A stretch of 64,000 bases of DNA from Cokeromyces recurvatus (lineage: Eukaryota > Mucoromycota > Mucoromycetes > Mucorales > Mucoraceae). How positions within the stretch are numbered: position 1 is the first letter of the stretch; each line of letters begins with the position of its first letter. Under the pieces are notes generated by a model. The model did not search any database. It was not told where the DNA came from and was given only the letters and a program-made list of their open reading frames with translations. A program made the translations under genes and the position numbers. Positions 36,809 to 49,981 of this stretch are shown here, piece after piece. The DNA lies in the NCBI RefSeq assembly GCF_025118155.1, contig NW_026251400.1:62001-126000 (forward strand), read 5' to 3'.

Positions 36809-37826
36809 TTAGTAAGGTGCATAGAAACCGCCTCTTCCACGACTATATACATGTATATATAAAATAAATGAATAAACAAAAATTCATATATACTTTAAAT
36901 TAACTTACCCTCTACCGCGATATCCGTACATTGGAGAATGTCCATAGTAAGGCATACCACGGAAAGCAGCGCGTCCTCTACCTCTGCCACGAGCAGAGAA
37001 GCCTGGAACATTGGTACGTTTAGGCATAACCTTTATTAAACGTGCACGGAATAAACTATTATCTAAAGCAACGGCTGCATTTACAAAACTAGGTTCAGCA
37101 AATTCAACATATGCATAACTATAAATCAAAGAGAAAAAAAAATTTTTTTTTCCATGTTAATTACTTTTACATTCATTTTTTATATTGCAAATTAGTTTTT
37201 TTTTTACCCTTTAGGATGACCAGTAAATTTGTCACATAAAATAGTTACTCGATTAATTGTACCGCAAGATTGGAAATGTGCTTGAAGTTCTTCAGGTGAA
37301 GCCCCATAATCTACCTATTCAAATGATTAAAACCAAAGATCAAATATACAAATTTTACATACGTTGCCAACATAAACTGAACGACTATCAACAGTTTCTT
37401 TATCTACAAGAAAAAAAAACAAAGTGTCGTCAGAAACAATAATTAAAGTAAGTAAAAAAAAAAATTTTTTTATTGTTACCTTCTTCAGGATGCATTGCTT
37501 TTTCAACTTCAACTTGCATGTCATGTAACTTGGCTGCTTCATCTTCCATATCTTTAACACGTTGCTTCATAGCTTCCAATTCCTTGAAAAAATATATATA
37601 TATATTTAGTTCTCTTTCTTTTTCTCTTTTCATTTTTTTTTAAAAAAAAAGGAAAACATAGATCTTATATTTTTATTTATAAATGAATATAAATATATAC
37701 CTTGTCTACATCACCGATCTCTGTTGAATCAGTTGTAGTAGTATTTGTAGGTTCGGTAGCTACTTCTGTTTTCTTTTGTTCCTCAACTTGAGTATTATTA
37801 ACAGTTTCCTTTTCTAATTCACTCAT
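36809..37826 (-). CDS. PAB2: Nuclear poly(A)-binding protein (PABPN1/Pab2 type)
   Basis: Binds growing poly(A) tails in the nucleus and promotes polyadenylation and RNA turnover. ATG at 37826 gives an acidic N-terminus ([19 protein letters not shown]). Next is a coiled coil ([20 protein letters not shown]), then a single RRM ([19 protein letters not shown] = RNP2 region; [10 protein letters not shown] = RNP1 region). The RGG/RG-rich C-terminus ([27 protein letters not shown]) stops at 36811-36809. This coiled-coil/RRM/RG order is diagnostic for PABPN1/Pab2. About six exons. Confidence 0.94.
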
Positions 37827-38264
37827 CTTTAAAAAAACTATATTTTTTGGTTTATTATTATTAAATGAATATAAATATTTATATAAAAGAAAAGAACAAA
37901 AAACAAAAAAAAAAAAAAAGTTGTTTAAACGCGATTGTCAATTTTTTTTTTCTTTCTTTTCGAGCGGACTTGTTATCCTTTGCGTCATCAATATTTAAGT
38001 AAATATTTCTTTTTTTTTTTCTTAAAAAAAAGGCAAAAGCGGAAAACAAAAATGAAATCATGATTCGTTTATGTACAAAAGCAACAGTAAAAAAAAAAAA
38101 AAAAAGTTTATTTCAAATAAAAATATGAATGATAGTGTCTGTGTGTATGTATGTGGCGAAAGAGTTTATTATTATTATTATTAATACTATTAAATAAGAT
38201 ATATATACATATACATATACATACATATATATATTTATATTTATATAGATATATAAAGACATAT
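37827..38264. other. Intergenic region PAB2 / LYS1
   Basis: About 440 bp, between the PAB2 start and the LYS1 stop. Contains A-runs near 37905 and 38089 and TATA/CATA dinucleotide repeats at 38200-38255. No gene seen; it must hold the PAB2 promoter. Confidence 0.55.
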
Positions 38265-39975
<1,711 letters not shown>

Positions 39976-42195
39976 TTAGCGGCTGGTTTTGTTAGACAAT
40001 TGAACGCTTTGTATGAACAAAGTGCACAAGACTGTTAAAATGCTTAACAAAATACAAGTACCATAGGTATATCGAAGACTCACTTGATAAGCATCAAGTA
40101 CGATTTGGAGAACATCGGGAGGTAAAAGGTCACGTACTTCTGTCATTGATTTACGAGCAATTTCAATATACTATATAAAGAATAAAAAAATAAATAAGTA
40201 CCCTTATATATAAATGTACACACACACATATATATATATAAATATATATTACCAGATCAGCGTTAGGCCCTTTGATTTTATCTGTTAAAATATATTTTAC
40301 GGCTCCTTGAAAAATGGCAGAAGTTAAAGAGATACCAATAACACCACCAACAGATCTAAAAAGATAAGACATGGATGTGATAGTTGCCATTTCTATAATA
40401 TTGATGTTATATGTAAAAATAGATATAAAGTTGAAAATATATACATATACATATATATATATACACTTTACCTGAATGTTCAACACAAGAATGCATAGCT
40501 ATTAATGTCGTTGTAATGATAGCACCAAATGATAGACCATCTCCTGTTAAACAGGCAAACATGAATGCCTTGGATGTCTTGTTGGGTACCCAAGCTGTAT
40601 AACCAACCATAGAGATAAAAGAAATAAGAGCCATTACGATTGTAATCTTGCGATATTCACCTGTACGTGACATGTACATACCAGCTAGGACAGAGCCAAT
40701 AGAAATGGATGCAACTTTAGGTAACACATAAAGCCCAGCTAAAGAAGGACTGAAACCCATTAGGGCTTGAAAGAAGAGAGGTGTGATATAGACAAGAGCT
40801 GTAGTAGCCATGACACACCAAAAATTGGTAAAAGAACAAGCTAGGGGGGTCCTACTTGAGATGATGTTCCAGGGCATTAAAGGATACAATGCATATTTAG
40901 CTTCAATAATGCAAAACAGAATGACCAAAACAAAACTACATACAAAACAGCTTAACACGAAGGGATCAGACCAAGCTTTAATGTTACCTCCTAATGAGGT
41001 AGCAATCAAAAAGCTTACGACAGCTAAAACAATGATAATGGCGCCGACATAATCAATTCGTTTAAGTCGTTCTTTAAATGTTGTTTCTTTATCCTCTTGT
41101 AAATTGTAATTTGTTAAGAGTTGAGTGGCAATATAAATGGTTAAGAGTAAAAATGGCAAGTTAATATAAAAGCAGAAACGCCATCCTAGTGTATCAGTTA
41201 AAAGACCACCTAAAGGAGCACCTACTACAGATCCTACCTAAAATATATATGTATATAGATTTATAAATGAATAGATATTAAAAAAAAGAAAAAGAAAAGA
41301 ATAAAATCCTTACAGCATAAGCTATATTGCCATAACTCTGGAATCTTCCTCTTTCTCTTAATGGCACCAAATCAGAATTAATTACTGTAGTCATACTATT
41401 GAATACATACATACATACATACACGTATATGTATATATATATAGGTAAATGGAATTGTTTTGTTATATTTATTACTATCCTAGGTTGTCATACCAATTGA
41501 TACCTCCGCCACCCACTCCAGCAATGGCACGAGCAACAACAAGAGCCCATAAATTAGTTGCCATACCACAAAATAATGATCCAAAGAAGAAAACACAAGT
41601 TGCAAATAATAAAGCTGACTTTCGACCAAAAACATCCGAGATTCGGCCATCTTTAAGTGTATATATAAGTATATGTATGTATGTATATATATATAAAGAT
41701 GTATAAAAATTATAATAACTTACATAGGGGTTGAAGAGCAGTATAACTTAACATATATGAAGTTGCAATCCAAACAATTTCATTTGATCTACGGAAAAAT
41801 GTTTTGCTTAAATATTTTATTCATGATACACAACAATAGCCTTTTTTTTTTTAACCTTTTAAATTCAGTTCCAATTTGAGGGTAGATGGTAGCAACTATA
41901 GATGAATCTAAAGAAGACAATATAACAGCAATATATAGACTATATAAATAATGAATTATGAATGTTAACACACATATATAGTCATGTATGTATATTTTAT
42001 TAAACTTTACCCTGAGAAAATGGCATAAATTGAAGCACCGTTTAATCTCTTCCTTAATATTTCATCGTTATCTTCAGACAGTGTATTATGCTTTACACTG
42101 GATATATCCACTTCTTCCTCATCATGAATCCTTGCAGTATCGTAATTAGAAGTGCTAGCATTATCTAATAATGGCGATGCTTCATGCCGTTTCAT
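39976..42195 (-). CDS. MFS multidrug/basic amino-acid transporter, DHA2 type (14 TM)
   Basis: Proton-coupled antiporter of the DHA2 drug:H+ family. ATG 42195; about eight to nine exons; stop TAA 39978-39976. N-terminus MKRHEASPLLDNAS has an acidic dileucine (EASPLL), the type that sorts yeast proteins to the vacuole. Then LSSLDSSIVATIYPQIG (motif D1), SYMLSYTALQPL, YGRISDVFGRKSALL (motif A), VVARAIAGVGGGG (motif B), and GSVVGAPLGGLL...GWRFCFYINLP (motif C). Further TM segments follow (GAIIIVLAVVSFLIA; FVLSCFVCSFVLVILF; AFMFACLTGDGLSFGAIITT), then YLFRSVGGVIGISLTSAIFQ, LLPPDVLQIVLDAY and YGTCILLSILTVLCTLFIQS. It resembles fungal Vba/Azr-type carriers; substrate is not determinable. One intron near 40420-40475 carries TATACA repeats. 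Confidence 0.9.
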
Positions 42196-42361
42196 TTTAC
42201 TAAGAAAAGATAAAAAAAAAAGAAAGATAAAAAATAAAAAATAAAAAATAAAATAAATAAATAATTTTTATCTGGAATACATGTATATTTTTTTTTGTGA
42301 CACTTTTATTGTTGTGTTTGTTACAAGTACAATTTTGAGATACAAATGTAACATGAATAGA

Positions 42362-42405
<44 letters not shown>

Positions 42406-42501
42406 ACAGAGTTCTCCGATATGGCGGGGAGGAAAAAAAAAATCTACCAAAGTATAATTCCAAAAAAAAAAAAAAAATACACATTTTATCTTTTATTGTA
42501 A
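42196..42501. promoter_or_regulatory. Divergent promoter MFS / NEPRO-like with 40-nt poly-T
   Basis: Only 306 bp separate the two start codons. The centre is an unbroken T-run at 42365-42404 with A-runs on both sides (42212-42221, 42463-42477). Such poly(dA:dT) tracts exclude nucleosomes and are common at AT-rich fungal promoters. Confidence 0.6.
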
Positions 42502-43565
42502 ATGTCTGCTAAAATAAATCCTACAGCAGCTCCTTATTATACATTACTTGATCCACCATTGCCACCCAATCCAATTCTTTCTGATGTTCGCATTAATAAA
42601 AAAATCGACATAAACCACAATGAAAACCTTTCATCTTTAAAATCTTTAGTTGAGCAATTCAAGGATCGGAAAAGTTTCTGGATTGACGTTGCCGTGTTGG
42701 ATCGATTACATTATAAAAACATGAATCAGCAACGCCCCTTTCATCGTTTTAAACGATCGATGGAATTAAGACGTCTTTTGAAACGATTAAAAGCATTACA
42801 GATTGATAAAGAGCTTGAACGAATTTATTTATCTTTTTGGAATGCGAAAAGGTAATGATGAAAAAAAAAAAAAAAACCCAAAAAATCATGTCAAGTACAA
42901 TTATTAATAATTTGGACAGTTTAGATAAATGTACATCGAAATGGAACTTTATTCCTAGTAAGGAATCGGTTCAGTATACTTTACATAGATTGATTGGGGC
43001 GGCCTTACTTTTAGATAAGGTAAAGTATAAATGAACTAATAATATAAAAAAGCTAAAGAGATTGACCATCTTCTTATAGCTTAGAGTTACTCTAGTAGAA
43101 ACCTACAGAGCTAATTCAACTTTACTTATTTTGGAACACTTTGTTTCATTAGCACTTGTTTATATGGGAATTTGTAGTCGGTTATATAAAATATGTCACA
43201 TTTGGGTCAATCAAATCGAAGAATGTTATCATTTATTATATACTTGGTCTGCTACTTTTCCAAGTGGATTAAAACAAAAGGAACAAGCAAGATTTGTAGC
43301 CTTAAATAATCTGGAATGTGATATTGACACTTTGAAAAATGTTAGATCTAAATTTGCAGAAAGGACGATGCAAAACAAGTCATGTCTGCAACACAAAGTG
43401 CATTTGGAAACTTATATAGTGAATCAAGGAATCACTGATAAAGTAAAAGAAATACAAAAACAAGTTGGCTTAGATGAGTATGGGGGATTAGGAGGAGATT
43501 TAGAATTAGAAGATTTAGGAGGTAAAAAAAAAAAAAAAAAAAGTTTTTATATGTTGCTTATATAG
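42502..43565 (+). CDS. Nucleolus and neural progenitor protein-like (NEPRO/DUF4477)
   Basis: Three exons: 42502-42849, about 42922-43020, about 43080-43565. The N-terminal region FWIDVAVLDRLHYKNMNQQR and MELRRLLKRLKALQIDKELE match the N-terminal pattern of NEPRO (VLDRLxYKNxNQHR...RRLxKRL). That family is nucleolar and linked to rRNA/telomerase RNA maturation. A central helical block (HRLIGAALLLDKLRVTLVETYRANSTLL) precedes EEYGGLGGDLELEDLGG-like acidic and KKKKKK tail residues. The 3' end (GGKKKKKKSFYMLLI) depends on an A-run of about 19 nt, where slippage or sequencing error could alter the true C-terminus. It converges with TRM11, 60 bp between stops. Confidence 0.72.
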
Positions 43566-43624
43566 AAAGCATTTATTTATTCTATGTGTATATATAAATT
43601 AGAGGTGATCGAACGATAAGATGA

Positions 43625-45245
43625 TTAATTCTTCTTTTCATTAAAGTCACGGCCAAAATTAAAGTACTATAAAAAGAGATGTTATTAAAAAAAGATGAGC
43701 CTATTTCAAATTTATTTACCTTTTCACGGAATAAAAAGTGACCAGGTCGTTTGGGATCTTCGGTCCCCTTTTCAATAATTTCTGCCTTTTCTTCTTCTGT
43801 TAAAGTGGTATGGTCAATAGATGCTGTTGATTCAGGCACCCAATCTTTAATTTTTTCCATTGTAATTAATCGACGTGACCATTGTCCAAAGTTTTGTTCA
43901 CTGTTCGATATTAATTTCATACAAGGATGTTGAGGCACATCGTCGTTTGAATATTCATCAACTATAGTGGGTAACCAATAGACTAATCGACCTCCCAAAA
44001 GTAAATGTTTTGCGGCAAAATTTAAGAGATCAACCAAAACTTCTGACATTTCGTATGGTTTTGTAGGTGGATAATAATCCTCACGGGTATGCATTGGAAC
44101 ACCGTCATATGTTCTCATTGTCAATTCTTTACCATCATGTCTTCCCAACTTTTTAGCACCTGCACGAACACCGTAAGGAGGGTCAGTGACGATGGCATCA
44201 ATCCACTGTTGTGATCGCCAAGGATGATGACAGATATCGAATACAAGTGTGTCCAGCACACGACCTTGTAAGTTATATTGTTCAATATTTGAATGTACAC
44301 TTGCGTTTCCTTTACCACGAATTTGTCTTCCATCAATATCAGATCCCAAAGTAAATGCTCCAAAATGAGCACAAGTAAATAGGAAACTACCCGTACCTAC
44401 AAATGGATCATAGACAAGTTTACCAGGAGCTGCTAATGCCTGATTGGCCATAACCAATGATAATTCAGCATCCATGGATGTTGTGCCTAAATATTTTCTC
44501 TTTTTCAAATTGTACAAATTGACAAGATCACGACTTCCTGTAGCTATCAATTCACCCATATAGATATGAAGAGGTAAAGGACGCTCTGTTCCATTTTCAG
44601 CGCCAAAATCAGCCAAAACATGGAATTGAACGTCAGGTGATTTCATATCAATAGGTCCTTCAAAACCTAAATAAGAAAAGGAGTTGATGATGTTGATTTG
44701 TTCTTTATAAGGAATAGTTGATCCAAATGATGAAACAACAAATTTGAAAGAACAAGTATTATAAGCAGGCCAACGATCTGAAGTCTTTTTTACTTGGTTA
44801 TGAACTTCTTCGTATGTATTACCCTCTCCCCAAAGTTCAAAAATATGCCTAAAAAAAAAGTAAGTGTACAAGTGTATATGAGAAAGTGTATTTTTTTTTT
44901 GATAATGTGTAAATATATTTTACTTGATTAAGATGGCTCTTTTCACCAGCTTTTGTGCATCTTTATGTGAATCTAATTCAACTTTGAAAAATGGATTCTT
45001 TTTTTTTTTTCCATTACAATTAATATTTATTGACTCGCTTATATTTTTAAATGGTTCCTTACGTTAAGCTTATACTCTTGTTCATTATATTTGATATTGA
45101 CTTTTTCTAATTTAGCAAGTGAAAGAAGTTCAGGAAGTCTGAATTCATTATGAAACTATAATATAAAAAAAAATTAAATAGTGATTCCTTTTTGTAATCA
45201 TATATGAATATAAACCTGAGCAAATTGAATTAGATAGGTAGGCAT
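43625..45245 (-). CDS. TRM11: tRNA (guanine-10-N2)-methyltransferase Trm11
   Basis: Catalytic subunit of the Trm11-Trm112 enzyme that methylates G10 of tRNA. ATG 45245 gives MPTYLIQFAQ, then FRLPELLSLAKLENVNIKY, NPFFKVEL and LVKRAILI: the THUMP-like N-domain. A long exon follows with IFELWGEGNTYEEVH. The SAM-binding domain is LVYDPFVGTGSFLFTCAHFG (motif I), GSDIDGRQIRGKG (motif II), and catalytic TDPPYGVRAGAKKLGR (motif IV, D/NPPY). Next come LLLGGRLVYWLPT and WSRRLITMEKI. The last exon reads YFNFGRDFNEKKN, stop at 43627-43625. Complete; about five exons. Confidence 0.95.
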
Positions 45246-45707
45246 TATAAATGATCTCAAATTGCTAAATGTCAAAATGTACAAGCTTTTAGTTTATTCA
45301 TTTTTGCTTGGCGGAGTTTCAGCATAAACAAGGAAAAAAAAAATTAAAACAAACGCTTAGACCAAGCCACAACTTTGAAAATAATTAATCCAAAAAAAAA
45401 ATAGATGATTTATAAAATAGCATTATAAGACTAAAAAAAAATAACCTTCACAGTTATAATATTATTCTCTCTACTTTGTATGTACGAACATGTGAACATA
45501 CTATAATTGTTTACAAAAAACAAAAAAAAAAATTGACAACAATTTAGTGTAAATCATGTGAACATTCGGAGATTAGAATCAGAAACAATCCAATCAAATA
45601 CTTTTATTTTTCATATTTAAAAGAAAGTGAATTAGTTCGTTGTCTTTTCTTTTTTTTTTTTTTTTTTTTTTTTTATATTTATTTCTTTCTTTATAATAAA
45701 CATAAAA
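45246..45707. promoter_or_regulatory. Divergent promoter TRM11/SVF1
   Basis: 462 bp between divergent starts. A-runs in the middle and a T-run of about 25 nt at 45650-45674, about 34 bp before the SVF1 ATG. No other gene. Confidence 0.55.
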
Positions 45708-47028
45708 ATGGCATCTTGGTGTAACTATTTTTTTAATATTATTATTTTTATTATTTCTTTTGCATTAATAAGAAATATATTATAGTTTCTCAACTTACAA
45801 GCACAGTTACAAATATTGCTGGTCTTACAGAAGAAGGTACTGTCAAGACACCAGCACAAACGGCTAAAGATGGACAATATTATAGCGAGTTAACTCCTAA
45901 AGACTATGAATGGACATTAGCTTCTGGTTCAGCAACAGAAAACCAAATCTTTTACATGACTACTAAAACAGGTGGTTTTATGTTTGTTCAATTGATTTAT
46001 TCTGCTATTGGGTAAGTTAATAATATTGTATATAAATGTATATGCGTTGTATGCAGTTTATATTCAATTTTTTTTTTAAATCTTCTATATATATATATAT
46101 ATATATTATTGTTAGTCTTTGGAATCCTACTGTCTCCTTTATTTGTCGTTATTATGACCCTAACACAAATACCAATATTTTTAAAAACTTGAACCAATCT
46201 TATGTCTTTAAACTTTCTGATGATCGTCGTTCAGTAAAGACAGAATTCTTTAATATTACGTTGGATCCTACTTTGAGTACCTTTAAGATTTCCATCACAC
46301 ATCCAGATGTTATCGTTGATTTAGATTTTAAACGTATTGACAAAGGATTCAAAGTAGGAGAAGGCAAGACTTATTTGGGAGGACAAGATCAAAGTACAGC
46401 TGCTGGTATTGTCTCACATAAATTTTGGCCACGATGTGATGCAAAGGGTACGATGATTATTGATAAGGAATTGCATGAAATAGAAGCCAAGGGTATGTTT
46501 ATTCATGCTATTCAAGGTATTCAACCCCAATTGATTGCTTCTAAATGGAACTTTATCAATTTCCAAGCTGAGGATGCAGCACTTTCGATGATGCAATTCA
46601 CGACTACTAAACAATATGGTGCAGTTGAAGTAAATCAAGGGTCAATTGTAGTCAAGGATAAATTGATGAGTGTATGTGTCGATAATCATGTTGAATTATT
46701 AGACCTAGAAAAGGATAATGAAACTGAATATGAGATTCCTCGACGTGTCCGATTAACATGGAAAGGACAAACACTTCAAGAAAAGGAAGGAGATGAAGTG
46801 AAGGATGTTACTGTTAGTATGACGGTTACGGTTAAGAACTTGATTGATAAAATTGACATCTTGTCTGAAATTCCATGGTTCCTTAAAAAGCTTGTACAAA
46901 CATTTGTTGTCAAGCCATATATTTATCAATGGATTGATGAAGCTACAGCTGAAATTACAATTGGCGATGAAACGTTTTCTTTCCCTGGTCAATGTTATCA
47001 AGAGCTTGTTTTTGTATCTGGTTTTTAA
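45708..47028 (+). CDS. SVF1: Survival factor Svf1 family (ceramide transfer / oxidative-stress survival)
   Basis: Svf1 is a lipocalin-like peripheral membrane protein implicated in ceramide transport and oxidative/cold stress survival. Three exons: 45708-45720 (MASW plus one base), about 45785-46011, about 46117-47028. Start MASWFSQLTSTVTNIAGL (amphipathic N-terminus), then LTPKDYEWTLASGSATENQ and FYMTTKTGGFMFVQLIYSAIG. The C-terminal half carries PRCDAKGTMIIDKELHEIEA, GMFIHAIQGIQPQLIASKWN and NFINFQAEDAALSMMQFTTT, all Svf1 signatures, ending CYQELVFVSGF. About 384 aa, the usual size. Confidence 0.95.
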
Positions 47029-47200
47029 AACCCTTCTTTCTATGAACACCATTTTTATATAATCATATAAAAAAAAAAGAAAAAAAAAAAAGAAAAAAAT
47101 ACCCTTTTGAACTTCTTCTTTTTATTACTTTCTTATTAATAATATTAATAATAATAACAATAATAATAACAACAACAATAATAACAACAATAATAACAAT

Positions 47201-47238
<38 letters not shown>

Positions 47239-47511
47239 CTTTCTTTTCTATAACACATTATTCTGTCATTTGTTCCGTGATGGAACCTATTTTGAAAAAA
47301 AAAAAAAAAAAAAAATTAGGCACGCGTATTTTAAAATCATTTGATAAACATTTTTTTTTATCACAACTATTATTACTATTACTGCTTTTATATCCAATGA
47401 TTACAATAAAAAAAAATAAAATAAAGTTTGCATTAATGATGACGTCGTTATTCCCTATTACATTTGAATAATAGTAGTAGTATTATTATATAGTACAATA
47501 GCTTGTTGTTC

Positions 47512-47566
<55 letters not shown>

Positions 47567-47597
47567 CATAAAGTCATTTTTCTTTTAAATAAATAAA
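47029..47597. other. Intergenic region SVF1 / FMP46 with very long poly-T
   Basis: About 570 bp. Contains an (AAT/AAC)n microsatellite (47137-47202), a T-run (47203-47236) and an A-run (47297-47315). A 53-nt T-run (47514-47566) ends 31 bp before the FMP46-like ATG. No gene supported. Confidence 0.6.
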
Positions 47598-47996
47598 ATG
47601 TCCTTTCGTCCTCCTCGATCATTACCTATATTAACACTTTTTCATAATGTGAAATCAGAGAGATCAAGAGCAGCTTTGGCCCTACTTCAAAATAAACAAA
47701 AGAATACGTTGGGAGAAGAAAGATATCGTATTGATGTTATTGACGAAACCCAACAGGCACCTACGGATACACAATTAAAACAAATTGCAAGTTTTCTTGA
47801 TAGTTCGACACCTTGGAAGGATATGTTGATGTCTAATAATAAAGAAATTACAAATGCTCATGATGCCATTCATGCTCTTCAAAAAAGGCCTACTTTACTT
47901 AATTGTCCCATTTTAGTGGATTGGGATAAAGGAAGAGCAGTTATTGGCTCAAGTAGTTTAGAGGCACTTGAAAGATTAATCAATGATAGAAAATAA
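47598..47996 (+). CDS. FMP46: Fmp46-like thioredoxin-fold mitochondrial protein
   Basis: Single-exon 132-aa protein. LPILTLFHNVKSERSRAALALL, then YRIDVIDETQQAPTD and TPWKDMLMSNNKEITNAHDA. Next come the ALQKRPTLLNCPILVDWDKG strand and RAVIGSSSLEALERLI. This is the ArsC/Fmp46 (DUF1687) layout: a thioredoxin fold with a cis-Pro loop (CPILVDW) but without a CxxC. The Cys of arsenate reductases at the N-terminal loop is replaced (FHNVKSE), so arsenate reduction is unlikely; a mitochondrial redox-type role is inferred from yeast Fmp46. The gene seems intact, with a start directly after a CTTTTAAATAAATAAA leader. Confidence 0.8.
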   Translation: MSFRPPRSLPILTLFHNVKSERSRAALALLQNKQKNTLGEERYRIDVIDETQQAPTDTQLKQIASFLDSSTPWKDMLMSNNKEITNAHDAIHALQKRPTLLNCPILVDWDKGRAVIGSSSLEALERLINDRK

Positions 47997-48059
47997 TTGT
48001 ATTTTATTTATTAAATACATATGTACAAATATGAATAAGGATATGAATATATAACATAA

Positions 48060-48222
48060 ATATATACATACATACATACATGTATACATGCATACATACA
48101 TACATGTATACATGCATACATACATACATGTATACATGCATACATACATACATGTATACATACATACATACATGTATACATACATACATACATGTATACA
48201 TACATACATACATACATACATT
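48060..48222. repeat. CATA/CATG higher-order minisatellite
   Basis: A tetranucleotide-based array made of 24-bp units (CATACATACATACATGTATA plus CATG), shifting to 20-bp units and finally pure CATA. It lies between the 3' ends of two converging genes, about 65 bp past the FMP46-like stop. It ends about 6 bp before the kinase stop codon, so it is transcribed in both 3' UTRs. It is stop-free in all frames, which creates spurious long open frames. Confidence 0.9.
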
Positions 48223-48227
48223 TATGT

Positions 48228-49275
48228 TTATGTTTGTTTTCTTCTTCTATTTGGATTAATAATAAACTTCTTTCTTAATGATGAATTGTTATTGGTAGAA
48301 GAGTTTTCAGTGCATGAACCATCTTCTGATGGTGGTGGTGGTGGTAGTGATGATTGTGGAATGACAATGATATTACCTCTTGCTTTAATTTCGGGGGAGG
48401 GTTCAACTAGAAGATGATGAACATGTCCCAGTTCAGGTTTATGATGAGTACACATAGGAATATGCTTGACCCAATCATCATCCAAGACGTCCTGCAACGT
48501 GCAACGTTCCTCTGGATTAGGTTTCAAGATACGTTCGATGATGGGCCGAGATTGAGGAGGTAAAAGATGAAATAACTTTTCAGCACCTTGCGGAGATGAT
48601 ACAAAGGATTTATAGGAAGCATCTCTATCAGATCTCGGCACACGCCAAGGGAAACGACAAAGAGACATACAGATAAAGATAATACCACAGGACCATAAAT
48701 CTGTTAAACGAGCATCATAATCAGGCTGAGTAAATTGTTCAGGTGCAATATAAGGATCGGAACCACATACGCCTTTACTACGATGTGTCCTTGTTTCATG
48801 AGGGTATCTATGAACGATAGCACAACCAAAATCAATAATCTTTACCATGCCACGTTCGTCTAGAACCATATTATCGAGTTTTAAATCTCGATGCGCTAAC
48901 CCCATGCTGTTCATATAGTCTAAACCATTCAAGAGTTGACGCCAACAACACTCTATTTCTTCACCTGACATCTCTCCACTCATCACAATGTTAAATAAGT
49001 CGTTGGGTGCAAATTCCATGATTTCATAGAATTCACCATGTTCTTGAATGATATCAAACGTCTCGATAATATTCATGTGGTGTAATGTGGAGCCAATACA
49101 GAATTCAGCTGTTACCTTTTTGATATATTCTTTATAAGGTTCATGGAGGGACCGTTTCCTGAATTGTTTTACGGCATATGTTTTTCCGTCTAAATTTTGA
49201 CGAATCAATCGAACTGAACCACCTGCACCTTTACCCACAAACTGGCCTATTATTATAACAAATAAAGTTTAATAT

Positions 49276-49312
<37 letters not shown>

Positions 49313-49981
49313 AAAATAAAAATAAAAAATAACGAAAAGGGAAAATTGCTTACCCCATTTGCCATATTTGCCTTCTAAATCTCGGTTAAATTCATTCCCA
49401 AAAGAAAATTCTCCAACATTGATAGAAGATGAAGAAGAAGAAGCAGAAGAAAATGATTTATGATGTAGTATCGACTTTTTATCAGATTTGAATAAATTCT
49501 TTAAATCTTTAAAGAAAGTCTTCTTTTTTTCAAGTCTATGAAAATGAGTATGATGATATTCTTTGTTATATTCTGGTTTTTTAAAGATAAATTGTGATGG
49601 TGTACTAGATCGAATTGGTAGCGATGAAACATGAAAGAAAGGAGAAGAATTTTTATCAGACTGATTTAAATGTGTAACATTTTGAACAATTGTATTTTGA
49701 GGAGATAAAGAAGTGGTTTCAGTTGCTGGCGATAAAGAAGAAGAGGAAGAAGTGAATGAAGAAGAAGAGGAAGAGGAAGATGATGATGATGAGTTCAAAG
49801 TGTATTCGTGACCAGGAGTAGTTGGAATTGTATCTGGGGTAGCGTTGTGAAATTGATGGATAGCTTGCTTATTTTGAAATATTTTTGCTGGTGAATTAAA
49901 ATCAACAGTGTTTAATTTATTTTGAAGAAGGTGAATTTGATGCTCGTTGTTAATAGTAGTAGTTATAGAATCAAGACTCAT
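48228..49981 (-). CDS. SAT4: Ser/Thr protein kinase, HAL4/SAT4 (NPR/HAL) family
   Basis: Yeast Hal4/Sat4 controls Trk K+ transport and plasma-membrane transporter stability. Exon 1 (49981-about 49355) encodes a long Ser-rich regulatory region with a poly-Ser run and basic patches ([18 protein letters not shown]), ending GKYGKWG. The intron (about 100 nt) includes a 34-nt A/T run. Exon 2 (about 49246-48228) is a full kinase domain: [11 protein letters not shown] (Gly loop), YAVKQFRK (Lys), [11 protein letters not shown] (catalytic loop), IIDFGCAIV (DFG), [11 protein letters not shown] (APE), and [19 protein letters not shown]. The order, the linker and the insert [16 protein letters not shown] region fit the fungal-specific HAL/NPR kinases. 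C-terminal poly-Pro plus a basic tail ends NPNRRRKQT. Confidence 0.92.

Noticed and set aside
48004..48221. Long open frames in three frames over the CATA/CATG array
   Set aside because: Pure consequence of a stop-free tetranucleotide repeat; not a gene.
48060..48222. Possible CRISPR-like array
   Set aside because: No unique spacers; this is a eukaryotic simple-sequence minisatellite.
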